NCBI GenBank assembly: GCA_020543525.1
Contig: JAHYIO010000003.1
Coordinates: forward strand, 2,294,001 to 2,358,000
Direction of reading: 5' to 3'
DNA from: Coriolopsis trogii
Taxonomy: Eukaryota > Basidiomycota > Agaricomycetes > Polyporales > Polyporaceae
DNA: 64,000 nucleotides
The notes below the pieces were generated by a model that did not search any database, was not told where the DNA came from, and saw nothing but the letters and a program-made list of their open reading frames with translations. A program made the position numbers and the translations under genes. Shown piece after piece: positions 33,368 to 45,238 of this stretch (position 1 is its first letter; every line of letters begins with the position of its first letter).

Positions 33368-36255
33368 ATGATCAACGGCGCTGCGCTGCGAATCAACTCG
33401 AAACCACCTCCACAACAAAACTCTGCCTCCCACTACACCATCCAGCTCCCCATGTTGGGCTCCCTCGCCGGTCCCAACAAGCCTTCTCCAGGCCAGCAAC
33501 AGCAGCAGCAGGGCGGTCCCCAGCAGCAGCAAGGCCCCCAGCCATCCGAGATTCCTCTTCCCCCACAAAGCGGCCAGGACTACACGCTTTCCAGCGTCCT
33601 CCACTTCTTGCAGACCGAATGGCGGCGATACGAGCGGGACAGGAATGAGTGGGAGATCGAGAGGGCCGAGATGCGGGTGAGTCTGTCCTGGCTGTATGCT
33701 GGTGAGTGCGCCGCGGGCGTCGCGTTGCTCATTGTCCACGGTCAAGGCCCGCATTGCCCTCCTCGAGGGCGAGCGCCGCTCCTTCGACAATGTGAAGCTC
33801 GACCTGATGCGTCGCATCAAGATGCTCGAGTATGCACTCCGGGTCGAACGGTACGCGCGTTCGTTTTCCTCGTCGCCGCCGTGTGCGAGATTGACGTGTC
33901 GCGTCATAGTTCCAAGCAGCTCGTCCAGCCCGCCGCGCAATCCCTCCCTCCTGCGAAGCTGGCGACGATACAGTCTCAGGCAGGTGTCACGTCCCACAAA
34001 GACGACGCGAGCAGCGGGAGCTCGCCACGCAGCGAAGGTACGTGCCCGCGGTCGTGCGACACTGCCGGGACGACATCGTTCATGAATGCTCAGATTCGCC
34101 ACTACCCCCCGACCGCATGTCCGTTGGCTCCGTGCCAAATGGAGCTGCGTCCGGAGGAGCTCCTAGCCGTACGCAAACCTGGATCAGCGGTACTGCATGG
34201 TCTGGGTTGAATCCCAACGCCGCTACAGTAGGCAGTATGGGTAAGCCGCCTCCGGGTCGTGATCCAAAGAGCAGAGCACGGAGTCGCGACTTCTTGAAAC
34301 AGTAAGTGATCCGCATTCATTCATCCGAGAGTTTCTAACTCGTCCCAAGATGTCTGCAAGAAGTTTCATATCTGACATCCCCGCAAGCCATGAATCCCCT
34401 CCCCAACCGCCCGCTCCTCGCCAATACCAACGTACCGCTTCAACTGCCCAACGTACCGCCTTTCGAACAAATGGCATACAATGGCCGTCCACGGAAGGCT
34501 ATGCCAGAAGTAGGCAAGGACTTCTCTATGCTCAATGGCATGGGTTTGATGTCCGGTCCTTCGACCGCGCCTGCTGCTCCGCAGAGTAACCCTATGGATC
34601 GTCCTGGCCTTGCAGGACCCGGCGTGCTGGGACAGCAAGCAAACCAGGTTCCGTCCGGACTTGGCCAGCAAGGCCCGCCACAGTCACAGCAGTCCCAAGG
34701 CTCGCAGCAAACCTTCCCCGGCGACAACAAAGACAGGGAGGAGCCGGAACAGCCTGCGTCCGACGAGGGGGCTGACTGGAAGGAGAGGTTCCGGTTATCG
34801 CAGGAGGGTTCTGAGCAGGCACGCCACCAGCTCAATAACACAATCAGCGGCGCCGGGGCATGGGAGCGGCGTGCTAGGGAAGATGAGGAGGACGGGAAGG
34901 ACGAGGACACTGAGGTGGATGACGACGATGCGAGCGTGATGAGTGATGGCGAGGGGACAAAGGTGTGGAAGGCGAAGAGGACACTTCGGAAGTCAGTCTC
35001 GTGACTCCCTTAGAGCGCATTTCTCCTGCATTGCCGACAGAGCTAACTTATTCTTCAGTCACCTCGACGCTGTGCGGGCACTCGCGTTCCACCCGTCGGA
35101 GCTGTGTCTTGCGAGTGCTGGTGACGACAGCACAGTCAAGATCTGGCGCATGGACGTGACCAGTCTTGCCTCCTCCGCGTGCGTTGTGCTCCACGTCAAA
35201 AACGTTCCTTCATCAGACTGAGTTCAATTGCAGATCACGCCCGACAACGGAGGTAGAGCCTCAGCTCACGCTCCGCGGGCACTCAGCAGCGATCACTCGC
35301 TTGGTCCACTCGCCCTCGAAGGGCCTGCTGTATTCCGCGTCCTTGGACTCCTCCATCCGGATTTGGGCACTACCTGCCCCCTCCCACACGACGTACGCGC
35401 CATACGACTCTACGCGGGCACGGGGCGAGCTAATCGGCCACACGGACGCGGTGTGGGACTTGGCGCTCGCGCGCGACGAGAGCACGCTCATCAGTTGCGG
35501 TGCGGAGGGTTTGGTAAAGGTCTGGGACGTGTCAGGCCCGTCTGGCGGCGGCTCGCTGAAGCTGTCGTGGTCGTACGACGGGCTGGAGGCCGCTTCGGAC
35601 TTGAGCCCTGAGGGCGACCTGCCTGGTGCGACCGCTGTGGAAGCCATCAAGACAGACTTGAAGAAGGTCGCCGTGGCATATCAGAATGCGGTTATCAAGG
35701 TGTTTGACATCGAGGGCGGAAAGGAGCTGTCTAGATTCCAGGTTGATCCCGTGGAAGGTGGTAAGTAGTGATTGTACTTCGACCGGCAGGTTCAGAAAGT
35801 GTGTTGACGGAAAGGGGCAGATGAGTCGATTTCTGCCCAGGCGAACAGCATTGTGTCACACCCCACGATGCCGTTGCTCATCACCGGACACGAGGACAAG
35901 CATATACGAATCTTCGACATCTTGACTGGTACGTCGTTCGATCCTTATTGCGGGGAGCGCTATTGATCGCTTTGCGCACGCAGGTCAATGCACTCATTCG
36001 ATGCTTGCGCACCTCGATGCGGTCACATCTCTTTCAATCGATGCTGCAGGGTTCGCTCTCGTGTCTGGCAGCCACGACTGCTCTGTGCGCTTCTGGGACA
36101 TCCTCGGCTCGCGTGCATGTATCCAGGAGAGCACGAGCCACCGAGAAAAGGCGCGCGAAGGCGTGCTCGACGTCGAGTTCCACCCATCGCTACCCATCAT
36201 GGCCAGCGCGGGCGCGGACGGCGTGGTCAAGCTGTACGCGTCGTCTACTTCATAA
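33368..36255 (+). CDS. FAR8: Striatin (STRIPAK scaffold, Far8/PRO11)
   Basis: Striatin is the B''' regulatory subunit of PP2A and the core of the STRIPAK complex, which in filamentous fungi controls cell fusion and fruiting-body development. The start at 33368 gives [19 protein letters not shown], followed by a Gln-rich tract (about 33495-33540). The striatin N-terminal domain is clear: [20 protein letters not shown], then the coiled coil [20 protein letters not shown] and [15 protein letters not shown] long Pro/Gln/Gly-rich linker follows. The WD40 propeller occupies about 35055-36255: [97 protein letters not shown] and a last repeat ending [10 protein letters not shown]. About seven blades are recognisable and eight or more introns are present. 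It is convergent with PDE1. Confidence 0.93.
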
Positions 36256-36654
36256 GGCCTGAGGCGTTGGTTGACGAGGGGTGCTGCGCGCCATCGTTCG
36301 TCTCACTTGTTATGCTAAGCTCTCGTGGACTGTATAGGCACATCGTTCGTTGTGGTTAATAGATTGCTCATATGCTCACTCCATATAGCTATAGCTACTC
36401 CACGACTTGCGTATGGCCGGATATCCGTTCTGTTCCTGCTTTCCTGTATACTCGTATATACCTCATTACGACCGTTATGAGCGCAATAATAGTATTGTTG
36501 TGGGATGGAACGTCGTCGTACAAGACTACAGTATTCGAGTAAGGGAAGATATTGATACAATGGCTAGGGCTACAATGGTAACGGTGAACCGAGATAGTAT
36601 GATACATTGGGTCAGATCGGTCTTATATAACGTAGCATCAAGAGGTACGCCTCT
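36256..36654. other. Convergent 3' region of striatin and PDE1
   Basis: About 400 bases, clearly AT-richer than its neighbours (36340-36560), with no open frame of interest. It contains both 3' untranslated regions. Confidence 0.55.
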
Positions 36655-38074
36655 TCAGATAGCTGGACCAACCCCGTCAGCCTGATGCAGTTGTGACAGC
36701 AAATCGGACATACTGATATGCATTCCCTGTTCAACGGCAATGATCTCCACTCCCAGGCCCTTGGTTTGCACAAGTTCCCGAACCTGGCCCGCGATAACTT
36801 GATATATGGGCTTGTCGAACGTCTTCTGCAGGTCGTCCTTGCAGTGTATGATGAAGACTCGGAGGCCGTTCAACGCGCCTCGCACGTCGACAGACTCCGC
36901 ATTCCGCCGCTTCTTCTTCCGCGCGCCGCCGTTGGAAAGGCTCCCCTGCGTACGCGCGCGCAAACGCGAGGTGGCGACTTCGAGCGCGAGAGCGGTGAGC
37001 TCTGCGGCGAGGTGTTCTGGGCTGAGATGTCCGTAGAGCAAGCTGTCGGCGCGCCCAGACGGCCAAGAGCACTCGATGAACACGGAGGAGAGTACGCTGG
37101 GGATCTTGGGCGCTGCTGCGCGCCATATCTCGAGGTTGAGCGGCTTGCCGGACACGGTGTCGGGCTCAACGTCGCCAAAGAAGAGGAATTCGTGCATGGT
37201 GGAGTCGTGGCGGATGAAATACGCCGTGCATGGATGTGGTACGCCGTCGTTCTGACCGTGGCTGATGGGCATTGGGCGGACGGATATATTGCTGGCTACG
37301 GGGGTATACTCCGCGTCTGGGGGTAGACTGTATGCTGTCAAGCCCGTTTCGGGGTGATACAGGCCGAGAAACTCACGGTGATAGGATGAGAGAGCTTCCA
37401 GGCTCTTCCGCGTCCGCCCAACTCGCAAGCTTTGGCCATATTTCGCCCGAGAATATGGTCGCTACCCCGTCCAGAGTATCCTTCGAGCCGTGCACAAGCT
37501 TTGGTGGACCAGGAACTGACCCTGCGGACAAGACCAAACCGTTGACGTGGTCGAGATGAGAATGGGTGATGAGATAGCAGCTGCAACTTGGGTCTGAATA
37601 CAGTGCAATAGGAATATGAGGCGGGAAATAGGCGTACCGTATCCGGGAGTATACATCTGCGGCAGTGGTTAGTGCCGCCTCTGCGTCATCTCCAGCTTCG
37701 GAAGGTGCGGCTGCAAACACGTCAGGCTGCGTCTCGAGCAACCTTGTCGTGGCGCCGATACCAGAGCCTAAGGGCACGAGCGCATCGGTGGGGGAGTAAA
37801 GTAGACTCAGTGATTCCAGCACGCACCTGCTTCCAAGGCCACTATCCCGTCCGTCCATGCCGCGTCGCCAGCTTTAAAGAGATAGCTACGAAAATGATGG
37901 GGGATGAGCCGAACGCGGTTTGGGGTGGTTATACGCAGCCCGAAACTGACCTGGACAAGTTGTCTTCACTTGGGCCACCACCTCCACCGTGACAACGCGT
38001 TCAGCCTCTTTAGCCGAACCCGGATCTAGATGCAACTCACCGCAGCCGACCACAACCATATCGAAGTGCGTCAT
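36655..38074 (-). CDS. PDE1: Class II 3',5'-cyclic-nucleotide phosphodiesterase
   Basis: Low-affinity cAMP phosphodiesterase with a metallo-beta-lactamase fold; it hydrolyses cAMP and so damps PKA signalling. The start at 38074 gives MTHFDMVVVGCGGGPSEDNL after splicing (donor within TGC G|GTGAGT, short exon GTGGTGGCCCAAGTGAAGAC onward), then SYLFKAGDAAWTDGIVALEA. The metal-binding HxHLDH motif is plain in CYLITHSHLDHVNGLVLSAG. The C-terminal half has PMPISHGQNDGVPHPCTAYF, FLFFGDVEPDTVSG, VFIECSWPSGRADSLLYGHL, LRVFIIHCKDDLQK and ends HISMSDLLSQLHQADGVGPA. A basic insert (GGARKKKRRNAESVD) could be a nuclear signal or a loop. The same frame is open upstream to 38422 but lacks family similarity there, so the shorter start is preferred. 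It is convergent with striatin. Confidence 0.9.
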
Positions 38075-39128
38075 CAAGGCCTTGTTCTCAAGAACGGTAG
38101 CGTGCAGTGAAGAGGTGATGCCAGGGTCGGCGTCGGGGATGGATTCGGGGTCAGGGACAGGGTCAAAGTGGTTCTGGTTGAGGCCGAGGTCGCTTTCTGC
38201 TGGTCGCGTCCGTGAGCCAGTCGACCGTGACGCGGGCTGTGAAGGCGGCGACCCCGACGGACGGACGCAGTGAGCTTTATACAGTCCCTCGCGCCTGAGC
38301 CTGAGAGCGGATTGGGGAGAGGACAATGGCATGGAGTGTCGTCCGTGCGCCCCCGTCTCTTTTGCGTCTGGGAAAGGACAAGTCAAAAGTCTCGAGAGTG
38401 GGCCAGGCGCTGTCTGCAACAATGGACGACAGGAGTTGCTTATGTATCCAGCTGCAGCTACAGTGGGTCATTCCGACATTCATGGCGCAGTTTCAGCCCT
38501 CGCAGACTGACTCCCATGCAACATCACTGTGTGGCTAGCCCTGCCCGACTGTAACGTCGTCGACACGGTGAGAACAGGGAGAGGAGAACAAAACCTCAAC
38601 TCACGGTCTCACACTATCCGCGAGTCATCGCGAAGCCTGGCAGGTCCTTATACATACACGCAGGCGGTCCATCGCCGGAGTCGCGGGTGCAGAGAGAACA
38701 AGATCGCATTGACGGTCAGGAGGTAATGTACGTACTGCGCTGCAGCCCGCGGCGGAGGGAGTGCGAGGAAGGGCTCAGTCCGAACGAACACGTTTGCAAC
38801 GCACCCCCGGCCACGAGTCCAAAAGAGACAAGGAGAGGGAGCGTCCGATTGCATTCCATAATAGCGGATTACTTAGTTTGGACATGGACAGAGGAAGCAG
38901 ACGAGAGAAGAAAGAGAACAAAGGCAGGTCATAAACGTATCCAAAGGAGCGTGGAGGTGAGCAGCAGAGAAACGAGCGACGATTACAGATGCCCTTGGGG
39001 TCGTAAGAATCAAATCATTCACAGCCATGAAGAAGGTATGGAAAATATCAAGTCCGGTATCTCAAGTATCGAGAAAATTATTGTGCACCTGCAACAGCGC
39101 CTCATGTCAGTCCTTGACGGCACGACGC
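38075..39128. other. 1-kb intergenic region, no gene seen
   Basis: Between the PDE1 start and the EDE1 stop, both minus strand. It should contain the PDE1 promoter and the EDE1 3' region. The frames at 38277-38554 and 38687-39169 show no recognisable domain and no codon pattern like the neighbours. Confidence 0.5.
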
Positions 39129-42100
39129 TCAATCAGAAGGCAATCGGGACGCACCTAGTAAGCTATTGAGGGCCCTCTGCACATCATACCCGTGCTCCTC
39201 CAGCGCCGTCACCGCCTGCGTTCTGCTGAAGCCCATACCGCACAGCGTCTTGACCGCTTCGACATCGTCCTCAACCGCAGGCGTCGGGTCTTCCACAATC
39301 TGTTGCTGTGCAAGCGCTGGCACCGGCGGGGCATCATGTTGCTTTTTCTTCCTTCCGAACGGCAAACGGATCTGTGAAACCCAGCGCCAGTCAGCACCCA
39401 CATCTCAAACACACTGCCCACACAAAGGAGGCAAAGGACAATACGCACGCTCAATCTGTTGTGTCTGGTAGCAGCCGCCTTCTCCTTGGTCGAATCAGCC
39501 GTAGATGGTCTCGGTCTCGGCGACGAATGGCGCGGGGGTGGAGATGCATGACGAGCTGGTGGCGACGAGGAGCGCCTTCCCGTGTACGTAGAGCTCGATC
39601 CTCGCGGCGATCCAGCCGGCGACGAAGCCGGGAACGGTTGTTGTTGTTGAGCAGGCTTGGTCGGCGGTGGTCCAGGGGGTGGCTGGTACGTCGTCGACTG
39701 ACTGGCGAAGGAACTATCAAGCGTCAACGACGGACTCTCCCCACCGAACGCATCTTCGAACGAAAATCCGCTAGCGGTGCCGTTGGTCTGCTGCGACGAA
39801 GTACTGGCACCCAGGTTCTGCGTCGGACCACTGGACCCCGCGCCGAATGCGTCATCGAACGAGACGGACTGCGATGCCTGAGGAGCAGGCGCAACAGGGG
39901 CGGCTACAGGCGGAAATGTCGGTATCGAGGAGGCCTGAGGAGTCACAGACGTTGCCGGAGCAGCTGCCACCGGACCGTTCGTCCCGAACACATCATCAAA
40001 ACTTGTCTGCTTCGACGTGGTGGCGGCAGTGGTAGGAGGAGGCGGGAAAGCCGACGCTTCCGCAGGGGCCGCAGGCTGAGTGGGCTGAGCAGCTGACGCG
40101 GCCGCAAAATCGAAGTTGTCGTCGAACGCCGAGTCAAATCCGAAGTCCGTGAACTGTGACGATGGAGCACTACCATCCACACTCGGGAGCTTGCCCAGCG
40201 CCTGGTCGAACTCGCTGACGCCAGCAGAGGCCGTCGGGGCAGACCCATTGGGCTGCGGGGTATCCGCCACAGCCGGAATAGGGGCAGAGGGTGGAGGCTC
40301 CTTGGACGAAGCAGGTACCTCAAACATGCTCGTGAAGTCGCTCACGGGATGTGCCGCTGCTGCTGTTACGGTGAATGGTTGTGACGCCTGCTTGGTCGAG
40401 TCGTCTGCGGTCGTGCTAGAGATGCCGAAGGAGTCGTCGAATGCAGACGTAGCGCTTGCTTCAGCAGCACCATTTGTCTGATTGCCCGTAGAATGTTCTG
40501 TCAATTTCGCCTTCACCGAAGTGAGCGGCTCGTTGTCTTCGTCGTCACTGCTGCTATCGCTGTCCGACTCCTCAATCTCCTTCAACTGGTGCATCAAGTC
40601 AGTGTCCTCGGCATCAGGTGCTTTGGCATCTGGATTAGTCGTTGCAGGTGCAGCGATAGGGGTCGGAGCACTGTCTTCGTTGGCGACCTCATCCAATGCA
40701 GGGAAACGAGCCTCCTCCATGGAGGAGGCGATCGTGTGCTCAGGTCCAGTAGCCGTGGTAGGGGGCGTAGTAAACAAGTCTGTATCAGCAGGAGAGATGA
40801 TCTCATGTTCTTGAGGGGAACCGATAACGATTGGCGCAGGGACAGAGTGCTTGGGTGTCTCGGGTTCAGGTACCTCAGTCTTGGGTTCTTCTGGTGCGCT
40901 GAACGCTTCGGTGAATCCGAATGGATCCTCAGCGGCCGGAGCTTGCACAGCGGGGGCAGTGGGCGGAGTGGGGAGCGCCGAAGAAGCCACGAATGGTAGG
41001 AAAGGAGACTCGGGACGAGGACTAGAGGACATAGCCAGACGCTCGAATGGGTTGGTGCTCTTGGTCGGTGGTGGCGACACAGCGGGGGAGGTCGGCATCG
41101 AACCTGGTAGCGGCTGAGCTGCCGCGAAAGCGAGCGTCGGATCGGGCGTAGGAACAGGGGAAGCATGTCCGTTGGTCAACGGAGCAGGTGCGTCATCCTT
41201 CGCAAGTTCAGCCTCAGCAGCCTCGCGATCCCGGGTGATGGCCTGCAGTTCCGCTTTCGCTTCCTCCATCTCCTTGTCGACTTTGCTCTTTTCCGTCTCC
41301 CTAGTCGCAAGCTGCTTCTTGGCAATCGCAAGAAGTCCTTTCTGCTGCTTAGCCTCCTTCCTGAACTTCTCCAGCTCCGCCTTTGTGCTCTCGATTTGGG
41401 TTCCCACTTCGTGCATCTTGCGATGCAGATCCCTGACCTCCTCCTTGTCACGCAACAAGCCGCCCTCAACCTCCGCCTTTTCGACCTTGGCAGCGCTAAG
41501 ATCACTCTCCGCACGAATGAGCTCCTCTCGCGTCTTCTGTATCTCTGCACTCTGCGTTGCAAACCGCTCCTTCAAGGCGGCGAGGAGCTTCGACTCGGTG
41601 TCAAATGCGGCCTTCGCAGACGAAAGTTGGGTCTGCAAACTTGACAAAAGCGCGGCTTGTTCCGTAAGCTGACGCTCAAGGTTCGTGCGCTCAGCTTTCG
41701 CAGTTTCGAGCGATCTGTTTGTAGAGCTGAGCTGGTTCTTTAAGTTGCCGATTTCGGCGGACTGGTCCTGGAGCGGAGGAGAGCTCGCCTGAGGTTCGTC
41801 GTCATCACCGAGCAGGTCCCTGTGGGGAGCGGCTACCGCACACGTGTAAATGCAAATAGAGACTTAATCTGAAGAAAAATACTTACGAGTTGCACCCATT
41901 CCGAACGGACTGCTTGCGAACGGGTCTGCATTGACGGCAGACATGGCCCGTGGAGGAGGCGACATCGTTGGAGTTGGGCGACCAGCAGACATGGCGGACA
42001 TGGTTCCTGTGGACTGTGGCTGTAGGACAGATTGCGGGTGCGAAGGCGCAGTCGCAGAGGTAGGAGGCGAATCGTCCCATAGCAGGTCCTTGATTGCTTC

Positions 42101-43572
42101 TGGAACCGCAGGCTGAGCAGGCATTTGGGGAGTAGCGTTCGCGCCAACGGTACCACGCATAGATGGAGGGATCAGAGACTGAGGGATGGCGGCAGGGATC
42201 TCCTTCCCGGATAACTTGCCCTGAATCAGATGCATTGCAACTGCAAATCCTTCGCGCGTGAGGCGACCGTCGTTGTTAAGATCCGACAGGTCCCTGTTCA
42301 CCAGTAAGCCCACCTGCACAGAGGATGCAGCGCAATCAGCGCTTACCAGATTTGAGCGAGGACTTCCTCTGGCAGCTTCGATTGTAGCATGAACGGCACC
42401 GCAACATCGCCTTCGATGTATCCTCGCTTCTGCGTGTCCAGGCTGTCGAAAATGCGGTCCGCGCTCGCCTTCTCCTGAGGAGTAACGTCCCAGTGGGCAC
42501 CGGTGGCTTGCTGTTGCAGGAAGGGGAACGCAGAACTCGAGCCTGTGGTCCGGGCAGGCAAGGGGGGAGCGCCAGATCGGAGTTGTCCAGTCACCTGAGG
42601 CTGCATCGTCGAGACACCTTGCCCGGTCATCTGAGGTTGCATTTGAGACAGCGCTTGACCAGTGTACTGCGGCTGGATAGGGCGATTAGGGAATCCTCCA
42701 GTGAGCGAGGGACTCATATGGCCACTATCGCCGGTGGCTTGTGGAACGATGCCATTCGACGCTTGCTCGTAGATCGAAGGCGGTAGAGACGGGGGAATGC
42801 TTTGCAGCTGACCGGACATCGACGCCTGAATCAGGTACATCGCAATCGTGAAGTCCGTCGCGTCCAAGGCGCCGCGGTTCTTCGTATCCGCAAGAGCCCT
42901 GTAAATCAGGTCTAAGCAAATGGTTCGGTGTGCGTGTGCACATGACGTACCAGATGGCAGACAACTTGTCGACCGGCAGCTTGGACTTGACGAAAACATC
43001 GCGCGCCTTCTCACCTACGTAACACCATGAGCGAGTACTCTGTACTCCGAGCAGTATGTACATTACCACTTAGTAGGCCGTTAACGGGCTGGCATCCAAG
43101 GAACAGCTTGAGGAACTTCGACTTATCGGCAGGCGTGAGTGGAGGAAATCCCGGCGGTGGTGACCTCGCAGGAGGAATCCCCATGGATGAAGGAACAGAG
43201 ATGGGAGGAAGGCCTTCGATTGTAGGTATTGGACCGGCTGTTGAGGTAAAGCTGTCGGCGCATGCGTTCATACCAGCAGGAAGGTATGAGCTGCTCACGT
43301 TTCGTCACCAGGGCCTCCGACACACTCTCGCCGCGCTGCGCGTGCCCAAGCAGGCGCACGGCAATGCCAACGCCTTTGCGCGTCAGCACACCGTTGTTGT
43401 CCTCGTCCGCGAGGTTCCATACTTCCGCGAGCACAGTCGGAGAGAGCTTCGAACCGCTGAATATCTTGACCGCGGCCTCGCCAGTGATGACCCCAAGTTT
43501 CTGCGTATCAGCCTGGGCAAATATCGCGTTAATGAGCGCGACCTCTTGGGGCGTTGGGATGAACTTGGACAT
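39129..43572 (-). CDS. EDE1: Ede1-type endocytic scaffold: three EH domains, coiled coil, UBA
   Basis: Ede1/Eps15 is an early-arriving scaffold of clathrin-mediated endocytosis at the plasma membrane. The start at 43572 gives MSKFIPTPQEVALINAIFAQ. EH1 (EVWNLADEDNNGVLTRKGVG) lies near 43570-43300. EH2 (LTPADKSKFLKLFLGC, KSKLPVDKLSAIW, LDATDFTIAMYLIQASMSGQ) lies near 43150-42800. EH3 (EKASADRIFDSLDTQKRGYI, VLAQIWDLSDL, DGRLTREGFAVAMHLIQGKL) lies near 42500-42200. A coiled coil follows (about 41790-41180: LSSAKAAFDTESKLLAALKE). Next is a long disordered region with repeated FDDAFG/FEDAFGG/FDDVFG and NPFERLAM motifs suited to adaptor and EH binding. A C-terminal UBA domain (DDVEAVKTLCGMGFSRTQAV) ends ALNSLLGASRLPSD. 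The architecture is complete. A related EH protein lies about 6 kb away. Confidence 0.93.
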
Positions 43573-43980
43573 GGGAATAATTTAGAGCTAGTGCATGCGT
43601 TGTCCAGGAGTAGAGGGAGAGAGGTGCGAGTCGAAGCTGACGTTCACCAGCGTCTCTCGTCCTCCGACGCCCCAGAAGCCGTGGGAGTCCCGGCATCCGA
43701 CCCCAGAGCGCTTGTGCGTCAGCAGCCATGACGCTCGCGTGCCTCGCGATGCGTTCAATATTACAAGTTCATTGCTTAGGCCTTAGGACGCAATTGACAT
43801 TGCTTGACAGTCGTTTGCAGCTATACTATGCGAGGTTCTCACTGGACATGGCCACGAAGCGAAACCAAGGTGATATGCTCAAACTGTTACGAGACATGGT
43901 GAGTGTTAGTGTCAAGAAGGCATGCTCTACACCGTTCCAGTGATCGTTCGGGGTGTCAGACAAGCCCATTATGATGTGCA
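43573..43980. promoter_or_regulatory. EDE1 promoter region / mL46 3' region
   Basis: About 400 bases between the EDE1 start and the stop of the mL46 gene (both minus strand). A TGACGT half-site lies near 43639. No gene is seen. Confidence 0.45.
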
Positions 43981-45048
43981 TTAAAAGTCTGATAGTATAT
44001 CCTTCACGCTCCTCCAGTAAGCCTCGTCCACCCTAGGCTGGATCTCCTCTTTTGTCAGCCAGGCAAAGTCGGTGACATTCTTGCCGTTTGGTCGGACCTG
44101 TCCTGCAAGGATGTGGGCCTTGAGGAAGAACGTATAAAGCTAGGCGTGATCATGTGAGCTACAGAAATCGAGACATCCCGTAAACATAGCATACCTCTCC
44201 CCCAACAGCCTTTTGCGCGGCTGCGGGTAATGAAGGTTGGTACACAGCTACTGGCTTCTTGCCAACAATCCAGGTGTCCATGTTCTCACCGCACTCGGCT
44301 TGGAGATCTCGTGAAGCCGCCTGCAGAGGACATTAGCCTTTCCTTGATACCACAAGACGCGTCGACACTCACCTCGTGCAGCAGTTCGCCCTCCTGCAGG
44401 TCACCCTGGGGGAATCTCCATACCTCTTTGCCAGAATGGTCCTTTCCACGCACGAGAAGGTATAGGTTCCTCTCGCCTTTCCTGTCTAGGCTCTTCACGT
44501 CACCTGTCCGGTCCGACTCGTGCACCCTTGGTGCAGGAGGCTCTATAGGCTCTTCACCCATGCTCTCCGACTGCTCGGCGGTAGTCTGGATGTTCCCCAG
44601 TTCATCCTCTTCCTCCACGTCCGGTCGCCTTGATGATGGCCTACCAAACGCCTCCCGCTCGCGCACCTCCTCCTCCTGCACGAACTTCTTCTCCAACAAC
44701 GAACCGGTCTTGAAGTAGAAGTCGGTTGGGAATGGGTTGAACAACGCACGGCGTATGCGAGACTGGTACGCATAGTAGGCGCGCTCAAACACGGTAGGTG
44801 TGCGCGTCAGGATGGGAGAACGGTTGAGGATGACAGCGGCGTTCAGAACGGCCTTTGGGGAGTCGGGGTGGGACGCGGATGACGATGAGGAGGCTGTAGA
44901 AGCGTCCGCGACCGACGCTAGTGAGCGTGACGGGGCATACACACACGCTGTTTTCACCACACCAAATTCAGCGCAGTACAATTCGCAGATCAAGCAGCCT
45001 ACCTCGCGTGTGCTGTTTGCAGACAGAGACCGCATTCCGAGACAGCAT
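43981..45048 (-). CDS. MRPL17: Mitochondrial large ribosomal subunit protein mL46
   Basis: mL46 is a NUDIX-fold protein of the mitochondrial large ribosomal subunit. The start is set at 45048: exon MLSRNAVSVCKQHTR is spliced (donor G|GTAGGC, acceptor AACAG) to ACVYAPSRSLASVADAS, giving a typical basic mitochondrial presequence. An in-frame Met at 45035 would skip this and is not preferred. The core reads AVLNAAVILNRSPILTRTPT, then ERAYYAYQSRIRRALFNPFP. An acidic insert (DVEEEDELGNIQTTAEQSES) precedes RNLYLLVRGKDHSGKEVWRF and PQGDLQEGELLHEA. The next exons give ECGENMDTWIVGKKPVAVY, FFLKAHILAGQVRPNGKNVT and DFAWLTKEEIQPRVDEAYWR. The NUDIX-box Glu residues are not fully kept, as expected for this non-enzymatic member. 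The gene is divergent from VMA13 with about 190 bases between starts. Confidence 0.9.
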
Positions 45049-45238
45049 GGGGCGGACAGCAGACAAGGAGTTCAAGCCGAAATTTCGAGTACAGCAGTCT
45101 CGTTTTCCCGAAATGGGCGCGTGGGAATCCGCGGCCGCGTCCTTGGTCTGAGGTCACCGTTCTCGGCGGTCGCACCTATCACGGTCTACAGTCCACTTGC
45201 TCTCCGCACCGTCCGTGACGACGTCGGAGCCGCTCAGG

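Noticed and set aside
33149..34138. 329-codon minus-strand frame across the striatin 5' region
   Set aside because: The striatin exons on the plus strand have clear homology and splice sites; the opposite frame is low-complexity Arg/Leu/Ser.
39308..40096. 262-codon plus-strand frame opposite EDE1
   Set aside because: Arg/Gly/Ser-rich antisense of the disordered EDE1 tail; no domain.
44286..45035. Start of mL46 at 45035 (MRSLSANSTRE)
   Set aside because: Upstream ATG at 45048 plus a short intron gives a better mitochondrial presequence.
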